Shown: piece after piece, positions 25,933 through 39,205 of the stretch
How positions within the stretch are numbered: position 1 is the stretch's first letter
Layout of the letters: each line of letters opens with the position of its first letter
Notes under the pieces: generated by a model
Told to the model about the DNA's origin: nothing
Seen by the model: only the letters and a program-made list of their open reading frames with translations
Database searches by the model: none
Position numbers and translations under genes: made by a program
Origin: Apis mellifera
Taxonomy: Eukaryota > Arthropoda > Insecta > Hymenoptera > Apidae
Assembly (NCBI RefSeq): GCF_003254395.2
Contig: NC_037645.1
Location: 7,434,593 to 7,498,592, forward strand
DNA: 64,000 nt
Direction of reading: 5' to 3'

Positions 25933-27594
25933 AAAACATCGGTTGATGAGAAATTATGGTTGGAAAATTATGGAAAATTATTACAGCCGCGTTAAGGGAG
26001 AGGCAGAAAGTCGGTTAGAAGGATTAACGAGGCAGGATGGTTATCGCGTGGTATGATGGGTGGTGTGTGCCAGGCGGGGAATTTAGGCTGAACACGTAAT
26101 GACGCCCGATAATGGCGACGTTGCAACGAGGGAGCACTGTGTTGATTATCGTCGTCGTTGTTGGGTATCAGGAAACCGAGCATCGCGAGCTTTTCATTCC
26201 CCTTTTCACGCGTGCACAAAAATTGGAATGACGGACGGATGGGGACAGGAGTTGACAGGAGCAGCGATTGAAAAAGGGAAAAAATTGAAAAATAGAAATT
26301 TTAGAACGGAGAACGATGAAAGTATCGTCGAATGAAAATTTAATCAAGAGATGAAATCGATCTCTCGTCGAGTTAAGCGACGATTTTTCGTCTGAAAATT
26401 TTCCCTTTTTAATTCAAAATTTCGCCCCATTCTCGACGCCCGTTAACTGATAAAAAGGGAAACTATCCATTTCGTAAGAATTTTAAAACAACGATTAAAA
26501 TTAATAATACAAATTTCTATCTACGTCGAAACAAATTTTTCCCTTTCTTTTCTACTATCGAATCCAATGATCCATCCATGAAATTAACATTCAAATAAGT
26601 GAGAAGGAAGAAGAGAAATCGAAAGGAATTTTTAGCTCGTTCGGTTTAAATATTTCACTCGGCACGATATTGAACGATTTAACAACGCACGGAAGAGGAG
26701 ACGTCATCCGCGTCGAGATAATCGGCGTCTTGACTCGATAAGGCGGTGAAGACACTTATCCACTAATCTCGCGGCAATTTCGTTGATGGCTGCCAATTGG
26801 CGGCCATGCTTGAACGACGTCGAACGGGTAGATTCGCGATTGTTTGCTACGCCGCCGCATCTTCCCATCATCCTCGTTCCAGACGTGTTCCTGTTTGTCG
26901 GCTGCTCGGCCTTGAGCCCCCTCCCCCTCCTCTCCTCTCTTTCTATTAAACGCTGAATCAGACTTAAACGCGGAGAGCCTCTTCGTTATTTTATCCCCGG
27001 AAAACAACCGGTCGGAACGATGTTCAACTCGATCTAATTGCCTCTCAAGTTGGATCAGAGTTTACGAATATCTTAAATTTAATTTAATTCGATCGAGCGA
27101 CTCGAGTCATCTTGCACACGTTTCTGAAGAGAATTTTTAAAAATTTTTATGATTCGAAAGAGAACTTATTATTAACAATATCAGGTTAAAATCCTTTAAT
27201 TTTAATACCAGGTAGGTATTAATTAAAATTTTAATCATCATGGTCTAATTTCCATCCTCTAACTCTCTCCCCAAACTCTGAATTAACAACGTGTAAATTA
27301 ATTTGTAACAGGTTCAAATTAAACTTTCGAAATGATAGTCGAACAAAATTTGAAAAAATCCCTTGGAAATTGACAAGAAACCGAGTTTGGCCCAGTTTTC
27401 GAACTCGGCGATCACGATGATCTCTTTCGAAACCGTGCACGATCGATCGGCCGAGCGCATCGTTTCCCTCCCCGTCGTTCGTGACTTTTTATCGCGGGGT
27501 GTCGTCTGGTGGAACTTGGCCAACGTATCGATTCAACGCTCGGCTCTCCCCAACTTTCCTCGAGCAAACTTCTTATATTCCCTTTCCATTCCCT
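25933..27594. other. Gene-free stretch
   Basis: Complex patches at 25985-26260, 26690-27020 and 27360-27560 are open in overlapping frames on both strands. The rest is AT-rich. Nothing recognised. Confidence 0.5.
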
Positions 27595-27627
27595 TTCTTC
27601 TTCTTCTTCTTCTTCTTCTTCTTCTTC
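27595..27627. repeat. (TTC)n trinucleotide repeat
   Basis: About eleven TTC units, with CTC interruptions at the 3' end. Confidence 0.95.
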
Positions 27628-27976
27628 CTCTTCTCTAGTTTTATACGCGAGAAATTTATACGTGGCGCGAGATTTATCTCGGCTGGGAAAATTTACCGGG
27701 CAATTCTCATTGAAATCTCCTCTCGATTCGTGAAAATCTCGATAACCGAGCTTAATAGCGAATGAGTGTGTTTGTTTTCGATGTTACGTCGAAGAGAATT
27801 TCAAATCCTTTATCTTTTCGAATCTATACGTGGCATATATTCGTGGAAATAGTGTTGTCTCATTTCGAAGATGAAGAAACGTAAACACGAATGAAGCATG
27901 GATCGATCGAGAGATTTGTAATATTGAATCGAGGATGTGGCAATACTTGAAAAGTGCGACGGGAAAAATTAGGGAA

Positions 27977-28745
27977 TACACGATGTTTTCGTTTTAGAAT
28001 CGATTACAAGATTTGAAAAATTACTTCTTCTATTGATTTCACTTAGTGTATTCGAGGATTATAATTAAATAATTGTAAATCTGATCGATGGAAAATATAG
28101 TTTCTATCTATTAGATAGAAATTTCTATTCTATTTTTTAGATATTTCTATCTATCTTTATAATTTTTTTTCGAAAATATCTAATTATACATGCAAATAAA
28201 TTTGTTCAACACACAGAATGGTTCGAATAATTCTCTTCCATACATGAATGAAAAGAGAAGGAGGAGGAGAGAGACAGGGAACACGATGAAAATCATGCTC
28301 TTCGTTTTAGAATCAATTACAAAATTTCAAAAATTTCTTCTATTAATTTCACTTATTGTATTCGAGGATTATAGTTAAATAATTGTAAATCTGATCGATA
28401 GAAAGTGATTACACACGCAAATAAAGGAATAAATTTGTTCAACACGAGTACTTCGAATAATTCTCTTCCATATATGAATGAAGAGAGGAGGAGAGAGACA
28501 AAGAACACGATGAAAATCATGCTCTTCGTTTTAGAATCAATTATAAAATTTCAAAAATTATTTCTATTTATTTCACTTACTGTATTCGAGGATTATAGTT
28601 AAATAATTGTAAATCTGATCGATAGAAAATGATTACACACGCAAATAAAGGAATAAATTTGTTCAACACGAGTGGTTAGAATAATTCTCTTCCATATATG
28701 AATGAAGAGAGGAAAGAGACAGGGAACACGATGAAAATCACGCTG
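27977..28745. repeat. Tandem repeat, about 224 bp, three copies plus a partial one
   Basis: AATTGTAAATCTGATCGAT recurs near 28071, 28381 and 28605 (intervals 310 and 224). The first interval carries about 86 extra bases (roughly 28090-28180), an AT-rich segment with the arms TTTCTATCTA/TAGATAGAAA. All copies contain a purine tract (AGAGGAGGAGAGAGACA type) and GAACACGATGAAAATCA. Short + frames (28190-28378, 28405-28602 and 28698 onward) translate to similar peptides across the copies. Confidence 0.9.
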
Positions 28746-31700
28746 ACTGCTCTTTACTCTGTTCCTCGCGATGAGTATCTGTCATACGTGCCGTTCGACG
28801 TTTTTCCATTTCGAGACGCGTCTTCCTTCGCCTGGTGGAAATTTACTGGAAATCTTTTTATTACCGCGATTCCTACCTTATCGATCGACGCGAAATTTTT
28901 ATCCATTAATTCTTCCCTCGAAGAGAAGAGTTGGCAAGGGGAAAAACCCGTATTCGAAGAGAAGTTTCCTCGACGAAATTCTTTCTGAGAACGCTTATTC
29001 AACGCTCATCCCGAAGAGGAGAAATTGTTTCACGATGGGATTGTTTCCATCTTGGATTTCTCTTATTGCTTCGACGTCTTTTTTTCTCTCTCTCTCCCTA
29101 GAGAAAAGAGAAGGAACGAGTCAATCGAGACAAATCTATTCGAGAAAATATAGGTTTGAAAAAATATATTAATTTCGAATTATTTATTCGCATCGTTTTG
29201 CTTTCTTCGTTTGTTTATTTGGATCGTTGTAGTAAATATTCAAGCGGAATAAATAAGATGTTATCGAATATCTTCAATTTGTTTTTAGAGATTTAAGAGT
29301 CGTATCGGAAAATATTGGAAGAAGATGAACACTTTTTCGAAACCTGAGTAATAAAAAGTAACTAGATTTTGACAGACAGCGTAATTACGTACAATGTTGG
29401 AACAATACCGGAGAAAAAAGAAAAAAAAGAAAAACTCGGATCCAAACTACTCCGAAACTTCTTCTCACCTTTAAAAATTGAAAAATATTATTTACCAACT
29501 TCTTCGCTGCTCGTAATCTTCAAACTGAAATTTCTGAAATTAAGAAAAACGAGCGGAAGCGTAGAAGGAGCAACTTTTTCCACCTTTCGTATCGGTAACT
29601 TTCAGAACGAATTTCCTACGATTTACGATTGTAGGGAAAAAATTAAAGAGAGGAGGGAGAAAGGGGAAGGAAAAAAAATTCCCTATATCAAAGGAAATAT
29701 CGCCGACTCGATACACTCTTTTTTCCTCCCTCCCTTTTTCCACGGCGCACACCGAATCTTTGCTTGTTTTCAATTCCTCGCTCGACTACGTTTGGCCACG
29801 ACTACTACGTCGTCTCATAAACGTCAAACTTATTGGAAAACACGGTTGGGTTCCGGTTTTACGAGCGAACTTTCGTCCTTCTGGTTCCCGTCGAAAGGAG
29901 AGCCTCGCAGTCTCGCGAAATTCTTGGCTAGAATTTTCGTCTCAGTTTTAACGCGACATCATCGTATGGCGGTGAGTCACGAAACGAATTCCATTTTTTC
30001 AGAATAAATTGATTCACGTGGATCATCGATTTGGTTACTTTCACTTCGGATTGTTGGTAAAATAACATTGCTCGTTCTAAAAATGGGTCAGCCATTCGGC
30101 AACGAAAGTTAAAATAACGTTGATCGATGGGTAAAGTTTTACATATAGGACATGTGTTTCACGTTCAATGGCGAAGGTTTAACATCAAAAAAGTTTAATG
30201 CTAACGATACATTTTCGATATCCCTACTAAATTTCTAGTTTTTTTTTTCTAAGGTGCTTTTCCTTAATTCCTTAATTATAGAGCGAAAACATTCCTCAAA
30301 AAGTGTTTCCCTATATTTCTTTCCATGAATCACATAGAGAAAAGAATATTTTTTCTATATCAAAAGAGTTAAATTCTTCTCTTGGCTTTTAAATTATAAT
30401 TAAAAGAACGTCGTTTCGATAATAACATCTTTCGATCTTTCTCGTAGTTGAACCAACCAAGGAAGAGGAACCCAAGACGGTTCGAAAACAAATTCCCTAG
30501 ACTTTAAATTACACTTTGCTCGGCGGAAGATCTCCCACCAGGGGAATAAATCCCCGAAAGGGGGAAGTTTATTACGTTTACTACGTAATTGTGAGATCCA
30601 CCTCAATTTTTGATCTAACCTAAGTAACCAAGTAAAATTATCCAAGTATTCCAAGATGCTAAAATCTGACAGTCGCACGCTCCCCTCATCTCTTCTCGAA
30701 AAAATAAAAAAAGAAACCCTCTATAATTTTACACGACGACCAAGAATAATTACCTTCTTTCTAATAAAATTATTATCTATTCTCATTAGATCACTAGAAC
30801 TTACCAGTCATTCTAGGGATCACTAGAATTTTACAAAATATGAAAGAACGAAAAAGAGTTGGAGAGAAACTTGATACGACACATTTTCTCAAAAAAAAAA
30901 AAAAAAAAGAACGAATCGTCCCTTTCGCCTATCTGAACATCGCTTAATCGATGAAAAAGCTTTCCCTCCTTTCTCCTGAGGGAAGAAAGCTTTTAGTCGG
31001 TGGATAAGCCTATTAGAGAAAGGAGAGGGGGGGAGAGAAAGGGTGATGTAAGCGCATTATAACGAGGGAATGTTTTTGCACCCACACGATGATGAATCTC
31101 GCCATCGCCTCTAATTAACGGGGCTGTGGATGGATCCGGCTTTAATCTTCGCCTCATCATTGTGGAATCGCCGAGACGAGACACGTGAACAAACACGTGG
31201 AGGGGGAGGAGAAGAGCATCCTCTTCCTCCTCCTCCTCTTTCGTGTTTCGTTCTCGCGTGAGAGAAAGGTGAGGTTGATAAAACGAACGAGAATGATCTT
31301 GATCGAGGATTAATTAATTGCCGGTTTTCCAGATTTCTGGATTGCATTGAGGAGGAGGGAGAGGAAGGGAAGGAAGGGAAGATTGTTAGGAAGGAGAGAT
31401 CTCGAATTAAGACACAAGGGAGAGGAGGACAGGCCGTTAGTTTGGATTGTTATAAGCTTATTATCGAAACATCTAGTTTTTTCGCATTGATATTAATCCG
31501 TTGAAGAAAGGAAATTGTTGTTTGACAATTTTTCAATTGTCATGTGAGATCTTATTCTCCTTCGAATTTTTCTTGACTTCCAGGATTCTCTTCCAAGATC
31601 TCTACGTTCTCTTATTCTCTAACTCTAACTCAATTCCTCGCGTTTTTCGTTAAATTCCATTTCTTTTCATCTTCGTGTCGTATTTGAATACGTTGTTCTG

Positions 31701-34700
31701 GTCGCGAATATCTTTGGAATTTGAGTTTAAAGGAAGAGTAGATTCGTTTCACTGTGAAGGGATATATGATATCGAATGGATAACTCGTAATTATCGAAAT
31801 AGGAATATTTATTTCGAGGCAAGCGAGTGTTCATTTAACCGCAACGAAGAATACGCTTTTTGTCGTTGCTCGAGAATAAACGAGAATAAACTGACGTTTA
31901 TATTCCAACGTTCTTCTATTCGAGAGAGGGAGAAGATTTATACAATTGGCCTGTGGCGCGTGTGACGGACAATGTATAATATAAAGATCGAACGCGCGCG
32001 CAATTTTTCTTTTACCCTTTTTTTAAAAATTAATAACGAAGAACCATAAGACACGATATCTCTTTCGATAAATCTCTCGATTTTCAGCTGCGTGGCATAA
32101 TTTTTTTCCTCAAAAAAGAAAGAAGAAGAAAAAAGAAAAAACTGTGGAGCGCTACAAAGTCGGAAATAGCGAAACTATTGCTAACCATTCATCCGATTGA
32201 CTTTCTTTCTTTTTTTTTTTTATTCATTTTCAATCTCATCCCCCGAAGTCTTCATTTATCGCACAGAATTGGAAATTTATCGAATTCTGCTCGTTCCAAC
32301 TTGTGAATTCTATAAATCTGTATATAACCAAAAAGCAGAGCAATTTGTCAAACATTTTTTTTTCTCAAGCTTCGAGGCACGTATCGAATCGCCATGATCG
32401 GGGATATAAAAATTATCAAATTAAAAATTCAAGACAAATTTGAAAAATCAGCAAATGAGACGCGCTCACTTTCACTTCTTGAAAAATAATTAAAAATTGA
32501 AATTTCGTTTATTCACTTTCGTTCACTCGATTCGATCGATTGGTTTATTTATCACTTATCATTTCCATAATTGAAAAACTCCAACCCAAATAATCCATCG
32601 ATAACTCTTCATCCTCCCCTCGAATCATTTATGAATCACCCTGCGCATCATCGTTCGTTCGTGTTTTCACCTCGGTGAGGGAAAAAAAAAAAAAAAAAAA
32701 CGCGTTTTAATTGAAGCGAGGCTGGATCGCAAAAATTCCCTCCTCCCCTTTCACGAGGCTTGCCACCACGCGAGCGGAGCAGCGTTAAAAAGAAAGAAAA
32801 AAAAAAAAAGAAAGGGGGAAAAATTTCTTCGGCCTCTCTAATTGAAGGATCGTCATCTTTTTAATGGGCTCGAGTTTCTTTGTTGTTCTCCCCCCACGAG
32901 CGAAGCCCGCAAATATTTGCCAGGTTTTCCAACAGGTTTGCAGGTCACTCGGAGCCGTTTGCTCTTCCAGAGGAGGGAGAATCTTTCGCGCGAGAAATTC
33001 TCTCTTCCAATTAATTATCCTCCTCTCCTCTCCTCTCTATTTCTCTCGTACCGATGGGACCAAAAATGGCCCATCCTTCCTCTTAAAGAAGCTAAATAAA
33101 CAGTGGAAGAGGAGAGAGAGAAAAGAGAGATTTAAAAGCGAGCTCGTTCTCTCGAGGAATCTTTCCTTTCTCCTGTTTCGATTCTTCGAAAAATTCTTCT
33201 TCTTTTTCGTTTGTGTATACACGAGATGAGAGTATTTTTTTCTTTCTTTCGTGAAGAAAAAGTGTTTGAAATGAAGAATGGAATTAATAGTAATAAAGAA
33301 GAGAAGATAGGAATGAAAAGAGTTCTGTTCCTTTTTTCAAAAATATTATATTTTATTGTAATACGAGGAGGAGGATGACGAAATAATTTCGATTTTGTCG
33401 CACGTACGTTGGATACGATTTTAGCTTCTCTAGAAATGGCGTTCGAATTGGTGTAACAGGGTCGAGGCTGATACGTTCGAAGGTACGTTTGGGTTTCGTG
33501 ATGGAGGAGGGTGGGGGCATGTTTGAGTTGGAAGAAAGGTAATTGAATCAAGGGGGAAGCTGGCTAGTTAAGCCAGTAGGGAAGAGTTTCTTTATTCATT
33601 ACTCGAGAAAAAGGCGAAGTACAAGTTGTAAGTTTGTGACGAGTCCTCTGACGTTTCGTCTCGAGAGACGAATTCCATTTTATTCCCCTGGAACGAGATA
33701 TATATATCCATAGAATCCACTCCCCTATTCTTTTTCCTTCTTAAAATATTGTATTTATTATTTCTTTAATTTAATTATTCCTTTTTTTTTCATTATGAAC
33801 AATTCAAGATCTTCCTTTTTTCAATATCGATATTAGTTAGAAATATTTATACAATTTTTCCAATCAATGATTCAACGAATTTCGAGAGATTTAGAAAGAC
33901 GATATTTGATGCTTAATGGAAGAAGAATTTCGAGATTTTTTAAAAACGAAGACTTGGCGTTGCCCAACGTAATGGATGGTGAGAACGGCATCGGATGGAA
34001 AAATATTTTTTCCGTAATATGGAAACAGGGATATCGCTGGTTGCTTATTTGGCATTTTTGCCCGGACTTGAATTGCGTCAGCCGAACATGGTATTACGTA
34101 TTCCATGCATATCGTTTGTGCCGAGATCTCGGCGAAAACACGGTTCGCCGGAAAACCACGATTTCAACCGCGAGCGGGGAGAAAGAGGAATCTTGCACCG
34201 CTTTCTATCCAACTCGAGGATTTTATTTAAAAAAAAAAATGTGATTTTTCCTTTCAAGAAATGAAAGATTCAAAAATTCAAGAGAGGGAGAGGAAATCGA
34301 TTTGCCAATGATTATTAGAAAATTTTGTTACAGGAAAAACTATATATAACTATATATAAAAGTATAGGGAATTTCATTTTCCAATCAATGGTGATTCAAC
34401 GAATTTCGAGATTAATTCTCAAATAGAATTGGCGAGAGATATCAGAGATAATAAATTTCGAAATTTTTTAAAAATTCAGTAACGAATGATTACAAGAATT
34501 GGATGGAAAAATATTTTCTACGCAAATTCTATTAGACGCTATTCTATTTCCACGATCTTCGTTTCATCGAGATTCCTCATATGCGATTTCTTGGACGATA
34601 AAAGGTCATGTTTTCCAATACGAATTCAATTTTATCCGACCATTTGTCCAATCCACTCTTCTCGATACACCGTCGACGAGGCGAAATTATTATTATCCCC

Positions 34701-35224
34701 TCCCCCCTCATCCCTCCGATTCGGAGGTCGAGCGAAATTCCCTTGGAAAGTATCGAAAGAAAAAAAAAAGCTCTCGTTTCCGAAATGAAATCGCTCGAAT
34801 TCCAATCCACCCAGCATTCGAGCCGATATAAATTTTAATCTCTCTCCCCTCCACGATTCTCGAATTCACAGAGTTCTCGGGATTCTTTTGCCGCGTTTCC
34901 GTCGCGGAAGCGGCGAGGAGAGATCGGCGAATCGTCGTCCCGGCCGGAAATGGGCTTGCAAAGGGGGAGGGAGGGAAGGGAGGATGTTGTTGGTTGGGTG
35001 AGGCCTCTTTGTCCGAAAGAAGATCGGAGAAAATTGGTGGAAACATATTTTCCTGACAGATATCTGATGGAATCTTCGAACGTTTTCCAACGATCCGTGC
35101 TTCCTAATCTTCCAATATTTAATTTCGAAATTTGACATCCGAATCCGTTCCAATTTCTTTTCTTCTTTGAGTTGTTATTGGTACCTTCTCTGATGATGGA
35201 TGATGGAAAGAAAGAAAAGAGTGG
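28746..35224. other. Long gene-free stretch
   Basis: The longest frame of the window lies here (29369-30007 +, 212 codons). It starts with Lys/Glu-rich low complexity, has no domain I recognise, and partly overlaps frames on the other strand, so I do not call it a gene. Other content is AT-rich DNA with poly-A/T runs (30892-30909, 32680-32700, 32798-32810) and CpG-richer patches at 31030-31330, 32640-33000 and 34850-35010. The words ATTTCGAGA and AATGGATGG recur at 33860-34510 in two loosely similar stretches about 520 bp apart. Confidence 0.5.
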
Positions 35225-36455
35225 GAGAAGAGTATATGAGACTAAAGGTGAATTAATTTTACTATCAGAGGATATATCAAATATAATAATCCATGGAATG
35301 GAACTTGAATACATCGATTTGATATTGAAATAGAATAAAATAAAGCTGTTAAACTCAGTTAAGATCGATTTTAGATGAGGAAGACATTGAATTTGTCGAA
35401 AATTGGAAAAAAGATTCGTGAATAATTAGAAATGTATCCAGTATCAAATATAATAATCCATGGAATGGAACTTGAATACGTCGATTCAATATTGAATATG
35501 GAGCTGTTAAACTCGGTTAAAATCGATTTTAAACATTGAGTTCGTCGCAAAAAAGGAGATTCGTGAGTAATTAGAGATATATCCAATATCAAATATAATA
35601 ATCCATGGAATGGAACTTGAATACGTCTACTAAAGGTGAATTAATTTTACTATCAAAGGATATATCAAATATAATAATCCATGGAATGGAACTTGAATAC
35701 GTCTACTAAAGGTGAATTAATTTTACTATCAGAGAATATATCAAATATAATAGTCCATGCAATGAAACTTGAATACATCGATTCGATATTGAAATAGAAT
35801 AAAATAGAGCTGTTAAACTCGGTTTAGATCGATTTTAGATGAGGAAGAATAAGACATTGAGTCGAAAATTGGAAAAAAAGAGATTCGTGAGTAATTAGAA
35901 ATATATCCAATATAAATCAAATATAATAATCCATGGAATGGAATTTGAATACGTCGATTCGATATTGAAAATGGAGCTGTTAAACTCTGTAAAGATCAAT
36001 TTTAGACATTGAGTTCGTCGAAAGAAAGGAGATTCGTGAGTAATTAGAGATATATCCAATATCAAATATAATAATCCATGGAATGAATTGAAAATGGAGC
36101 TGTTAAACTCGGTTTAAGATCGATTTTAGGTGAGGAAGGATAAGACATTGAGTTCGTCGAAAATTGGGAAAAAGGAGATTCGTGAGTAATTAGAGATATA
36201 TCTAGTATCAAATATAATAATCCATGGAATGGAACTTGAACACGTCTACTAAAGGTGAATTAATTTTACTATCAGAGAATATATCAAATATAATAATCCA
36301 TGGAATGGAACTTGAATACGTCGATTCGATATTGAAAATGGAGCTGTAAAACTCGGTTAAGATCGATTTTAGGTGAGGAAGGGTAAGACATTGAGTTCGT
36401 CGAAAATTGGGAAAAAGGAGATTCGTGAGTGATTAGAGATATATCGAGTAGATAC
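35225..36455. repeat. Composite tandem repeat with a 76-bp and a roughly 145-175 bp unit
   Basis: CCATGGAATGGAACTTGAAT, with variants, occurs near 35291, 35458, 35602, 35678, 35754, 35931, 36077, 36221 and 36299. Short spacing (about 76 bp) marks a module with AAAGGTGAATTAATTTTAC. Long spacing (about 144-177 bp) marks a module with GGAGCTGTTAAACTCGGTTA and GAGATTCGTGAGTAATTAGA. The two modules alternate irregularly. Confidence 0.92.
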
Positions 36456-37198
36456 GTTGCATGATATTAGCGATAACTTGGGTGATGATGATGATCAGGA
36501 ACACGAAACGTTTAATCTAATTTTCCGCCCTTTTCGCTCGCGGTTCGTTAGCATCCAAACTTGAAGCGCCTCCCGTTTCCTCCCTCGTCCACGAACACGT
36601 CCAACCCTGAGACGCTCTTACTTGGTGAGGCGGAACAATTTTCACCTCACAATTTTCATTTCACGTTATTAAAATCGTGGAAATTTTTAAGAATTTCTTT
36701 AAACTCGCTTGAAATCGATCGAATTTTCGAGAAGAAATTTTTCAGAACGATCCTCGAAAATTCAAAAAATTTTACAAATTTTTCGGAATGATTTTCGAAT
36801 TGGAATCGACTCGATTTGGTTGAAATTCGTGATCGTGGCAATTAGCACAGGGATAGTGGACTGCCTCCGCTCGTTTATAAAATCAGCAGTCTATATATGG
36901 TGCAGCCGGATATCTCATCTCCATAGAGATCGAATTTTTATTCAAGAGTTGCCGCTCTACGTGACTAGAATCACTTTCAAGCTAGGTTGCATCGATGACA
37001 CCCATAAAGATTCGGCTACGCCCTCTTCGCCTATCTCTTCCTCCCTCCTCCCTCCTATTATCTTCCTGTTCCTTCTTTATCCAACAATATCTGGCACGAT
37101 GTGTAAAAATTCTTATCTCCTTCGCGCAACTTGTTCACCTGTGTATATTGTGTACATGAAACACGTCGTTCACGACACGTGTATCGAAGAAAACGGTG
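36456..37198. other. Gene-free stretch
   Basis: A + frame of 168 codons is open at 36709-37215 but it ends inside the TTAGG-like repeat and shows no domain. The stretch 36840-37010 is somewhat more complex. No gene is supported. Confidence 0.5.
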
Positions 37199-37246
37199 GG
37201 GTTAGGTTAGGTTAGGTTGGGTTACGTTAGGTTGGGTTAGGTTTGG
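37199..37246 (+). repeat. Interstitial TTAGG-like pentamer repeat
   Basis: About nine units of GGTTA with GGTTG and CGTTA variants. TTAGG is the canonical insect telomere repeat, but this tract is short, imperfect and internal, so it is best read as an interstitial copy. Confidence 0.85.
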
Positions 37247-37924
37247 ATGCAGGTGGGACAAGGGGATACTGTCGATGTCACGGGGAAAGGTGATGGGATT
37301 ATTCGAAAATTCGTTGGTCGAAACGTTTATCGATCTCTTGTAATAATTTGAGCAAGAGTTGATGGTGATGGTGATTGTGCAAGAGCGTGTCCAATATGGA
37401 AGTCGAGGGAAAGATTGACGGACGCCTCGTTCGATTCGATTTCGATGGCGTGTCGCGATGAAAAGCTGCGGTGGTTGGTCCAGATCTAATTTAAGTATGG
37501 AATTATTTCGATCGAGCAACCGAGTTTGATAACTCAGTCTGTTCGATATGGGAATAGTTGAGACGATATCTCTATTGGATATGTTTGATCTGGTTTAGGA
37601 AGATGACGTAGCGAGGAGACAAAGTTGTTTTAAATTTTATTTAAATTTGTCTTGAATTAAGATAAAGTATTTAATTCATGGGATCTTTGGTTAATTTAAT
37701 CTTATTGATATATATATAACAGTAAGAGATCTCTCTGAAGTTAGATGAATGAATTCAGAGTTTATAAATTTAATTTATAAACTGTACTGTTATTAATGGA
37801 ATTAAAGATCTGGTATCAATGACCTGTAGTGTTCAATATAATTCAATCGCTTAATGGGATATTCGTGTCAATTTCGTGATGAATTAAATTAGACGCGGTC
37901 TAAATTTAAATGTGTCGAAGGAGA
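37247..37924. other. Gene-free stretch
   Basis: AT-rich single-copy sequence with a (TA)n run near 37710. Nothing identifiable. Confidence 0.6.
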
Positions 37925-39205
37925 TTTAACCTAACACGAGACAATCGACGCAAATCGAACCTAACCAATTTTAGGAAGATTAGAAAACTTAAATCTAAGT
38001 GTATCGATCATAACTTAACATACGATGTAAATCGAGCCTAACCAAGTTCGAAAGGTTATAAAATCGACCTAACCTAAACATATCGAATCTTAAATTAACC
38101 TAATACGCGACGATCGAACTTGACCAAGTTTGAAAAGTTAGAAAATCTATGTATATCTATGTATATTGAATCTAATCTAACTTAATGCTCAACAATCGAT
38201 CCAAATCGAGTCTAACCAAGTTTGAAAGGTTATAAAATCGACCTAACCTAAATATATCGAATCTTAAATTAACCTAATACACGACGATCGAACTTGACCA
38301 AGTTTTAAAGGTTAGAAAATCCAAGTATATCGAATCTAACCCAACCTAACGCTCAACAATCGATCCAAATCGAGCCTAACCAAGTTCGAAAGGTTATAAA
38401 ATCGACCTAACCTAAATATATAGAATCTTAAATTAACCTAATACACGACGATCGAACTTGACCAAGTTTTAAAAGTTAGAAAATCCAAGTATATCGAATC
38501 TAATCTAACTTAACGCTCAACAATCGATCCAAATCGAGCCTAACCAAGTTCGAAAGGTTATAAAATCGATCTAACCTAAATATATCGAATCTTAAATTAA
38601 TACATGACGATCGAACTTGACCAAGTTTGAAAAGTTAGAAAATCTATGTATATCTATGTATAAAAAATCTAATCTAACTTAACCCTCAACAATCGATCTA
38701 AATCGAGCCTAACCAAGTTTGAAAGGTTATAAAATCGACCTAACTTAAATATATCGAATCTTAAATTAACCTAATCCACGACGATAGAACTTGACCAAGT
38801 TTTAAAAATTAGAAAATCCAAGTATATCGAATCTAATCTAACCTAACGTTCAACAATCGATCCAAATCGAGCCTAACCAAGTTCGAAAGGTTATAAAATC
38901 GACCTAACCTAAATATATCGAATCTTAAATTAACCTAATACACGACGATCGAACTTGACCAAGTTTGAAAAGTTAGAAAATCTATGTATATCTATGTATA
39001 TCGAATCTAACCTAACCTAACGCTCAATAATTGATTCAAATCGAGCCTAACCTAAATATATCGAATCTTAAATTAACATAATACACGACGATCAAATTTG
39101 ACCAAGTTTTAAAGGTTAGAAAATCCAAGTATATCGAATCTAACCTAACCTAACTTAGCGACAATCGATATAAATAATGTCTAACCAAGTTCGAAAGGCT
39201 ATAAA
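37925..39205. repeat. Minisatellite of 164-174 bp dimeric units, rich in CCTAA motifs
   Basis: AACAATCGAT recurs near 38191, 38355, 38519, 38688, 38852 and 39026 (as AATAATTGAT), with intervals of 164, 164, 169, 164 and 174. Each unit is a dimer. Half A carries GATCCAAATCGAGCCTAACC and GGTTATAAAATCGACCTAAC; half B carries GATCGAACTTGACCAAGTTT and TTAGAAAATCCAAGTATATC. Both halves end in TATCGAATCT and TAACCTAA-type words. About seven units are present, with older partial units at the left end. Confidence 0.95.

Noticed and set aside
29369..30007. Longest open frame in the window (212 codons, + strand)
   Set aside because: Low-complexity Lys/Glu start, no recognisable domain, an opposite-strand frame open over part of it, and no convincing gene context. 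Length alone is compatible with chance in 64 kb of six-frame sequence.
37199..37246. Chromosome end (true telomere)
   Set aside because: The tract is under 50 bp, imperfect and internal to non-telomeric DNA.
37925..39205. CRISPR array
   Set aside because: Units are whole tandem repeats with no unique spacers, and the sequence is eukaryotic in character.
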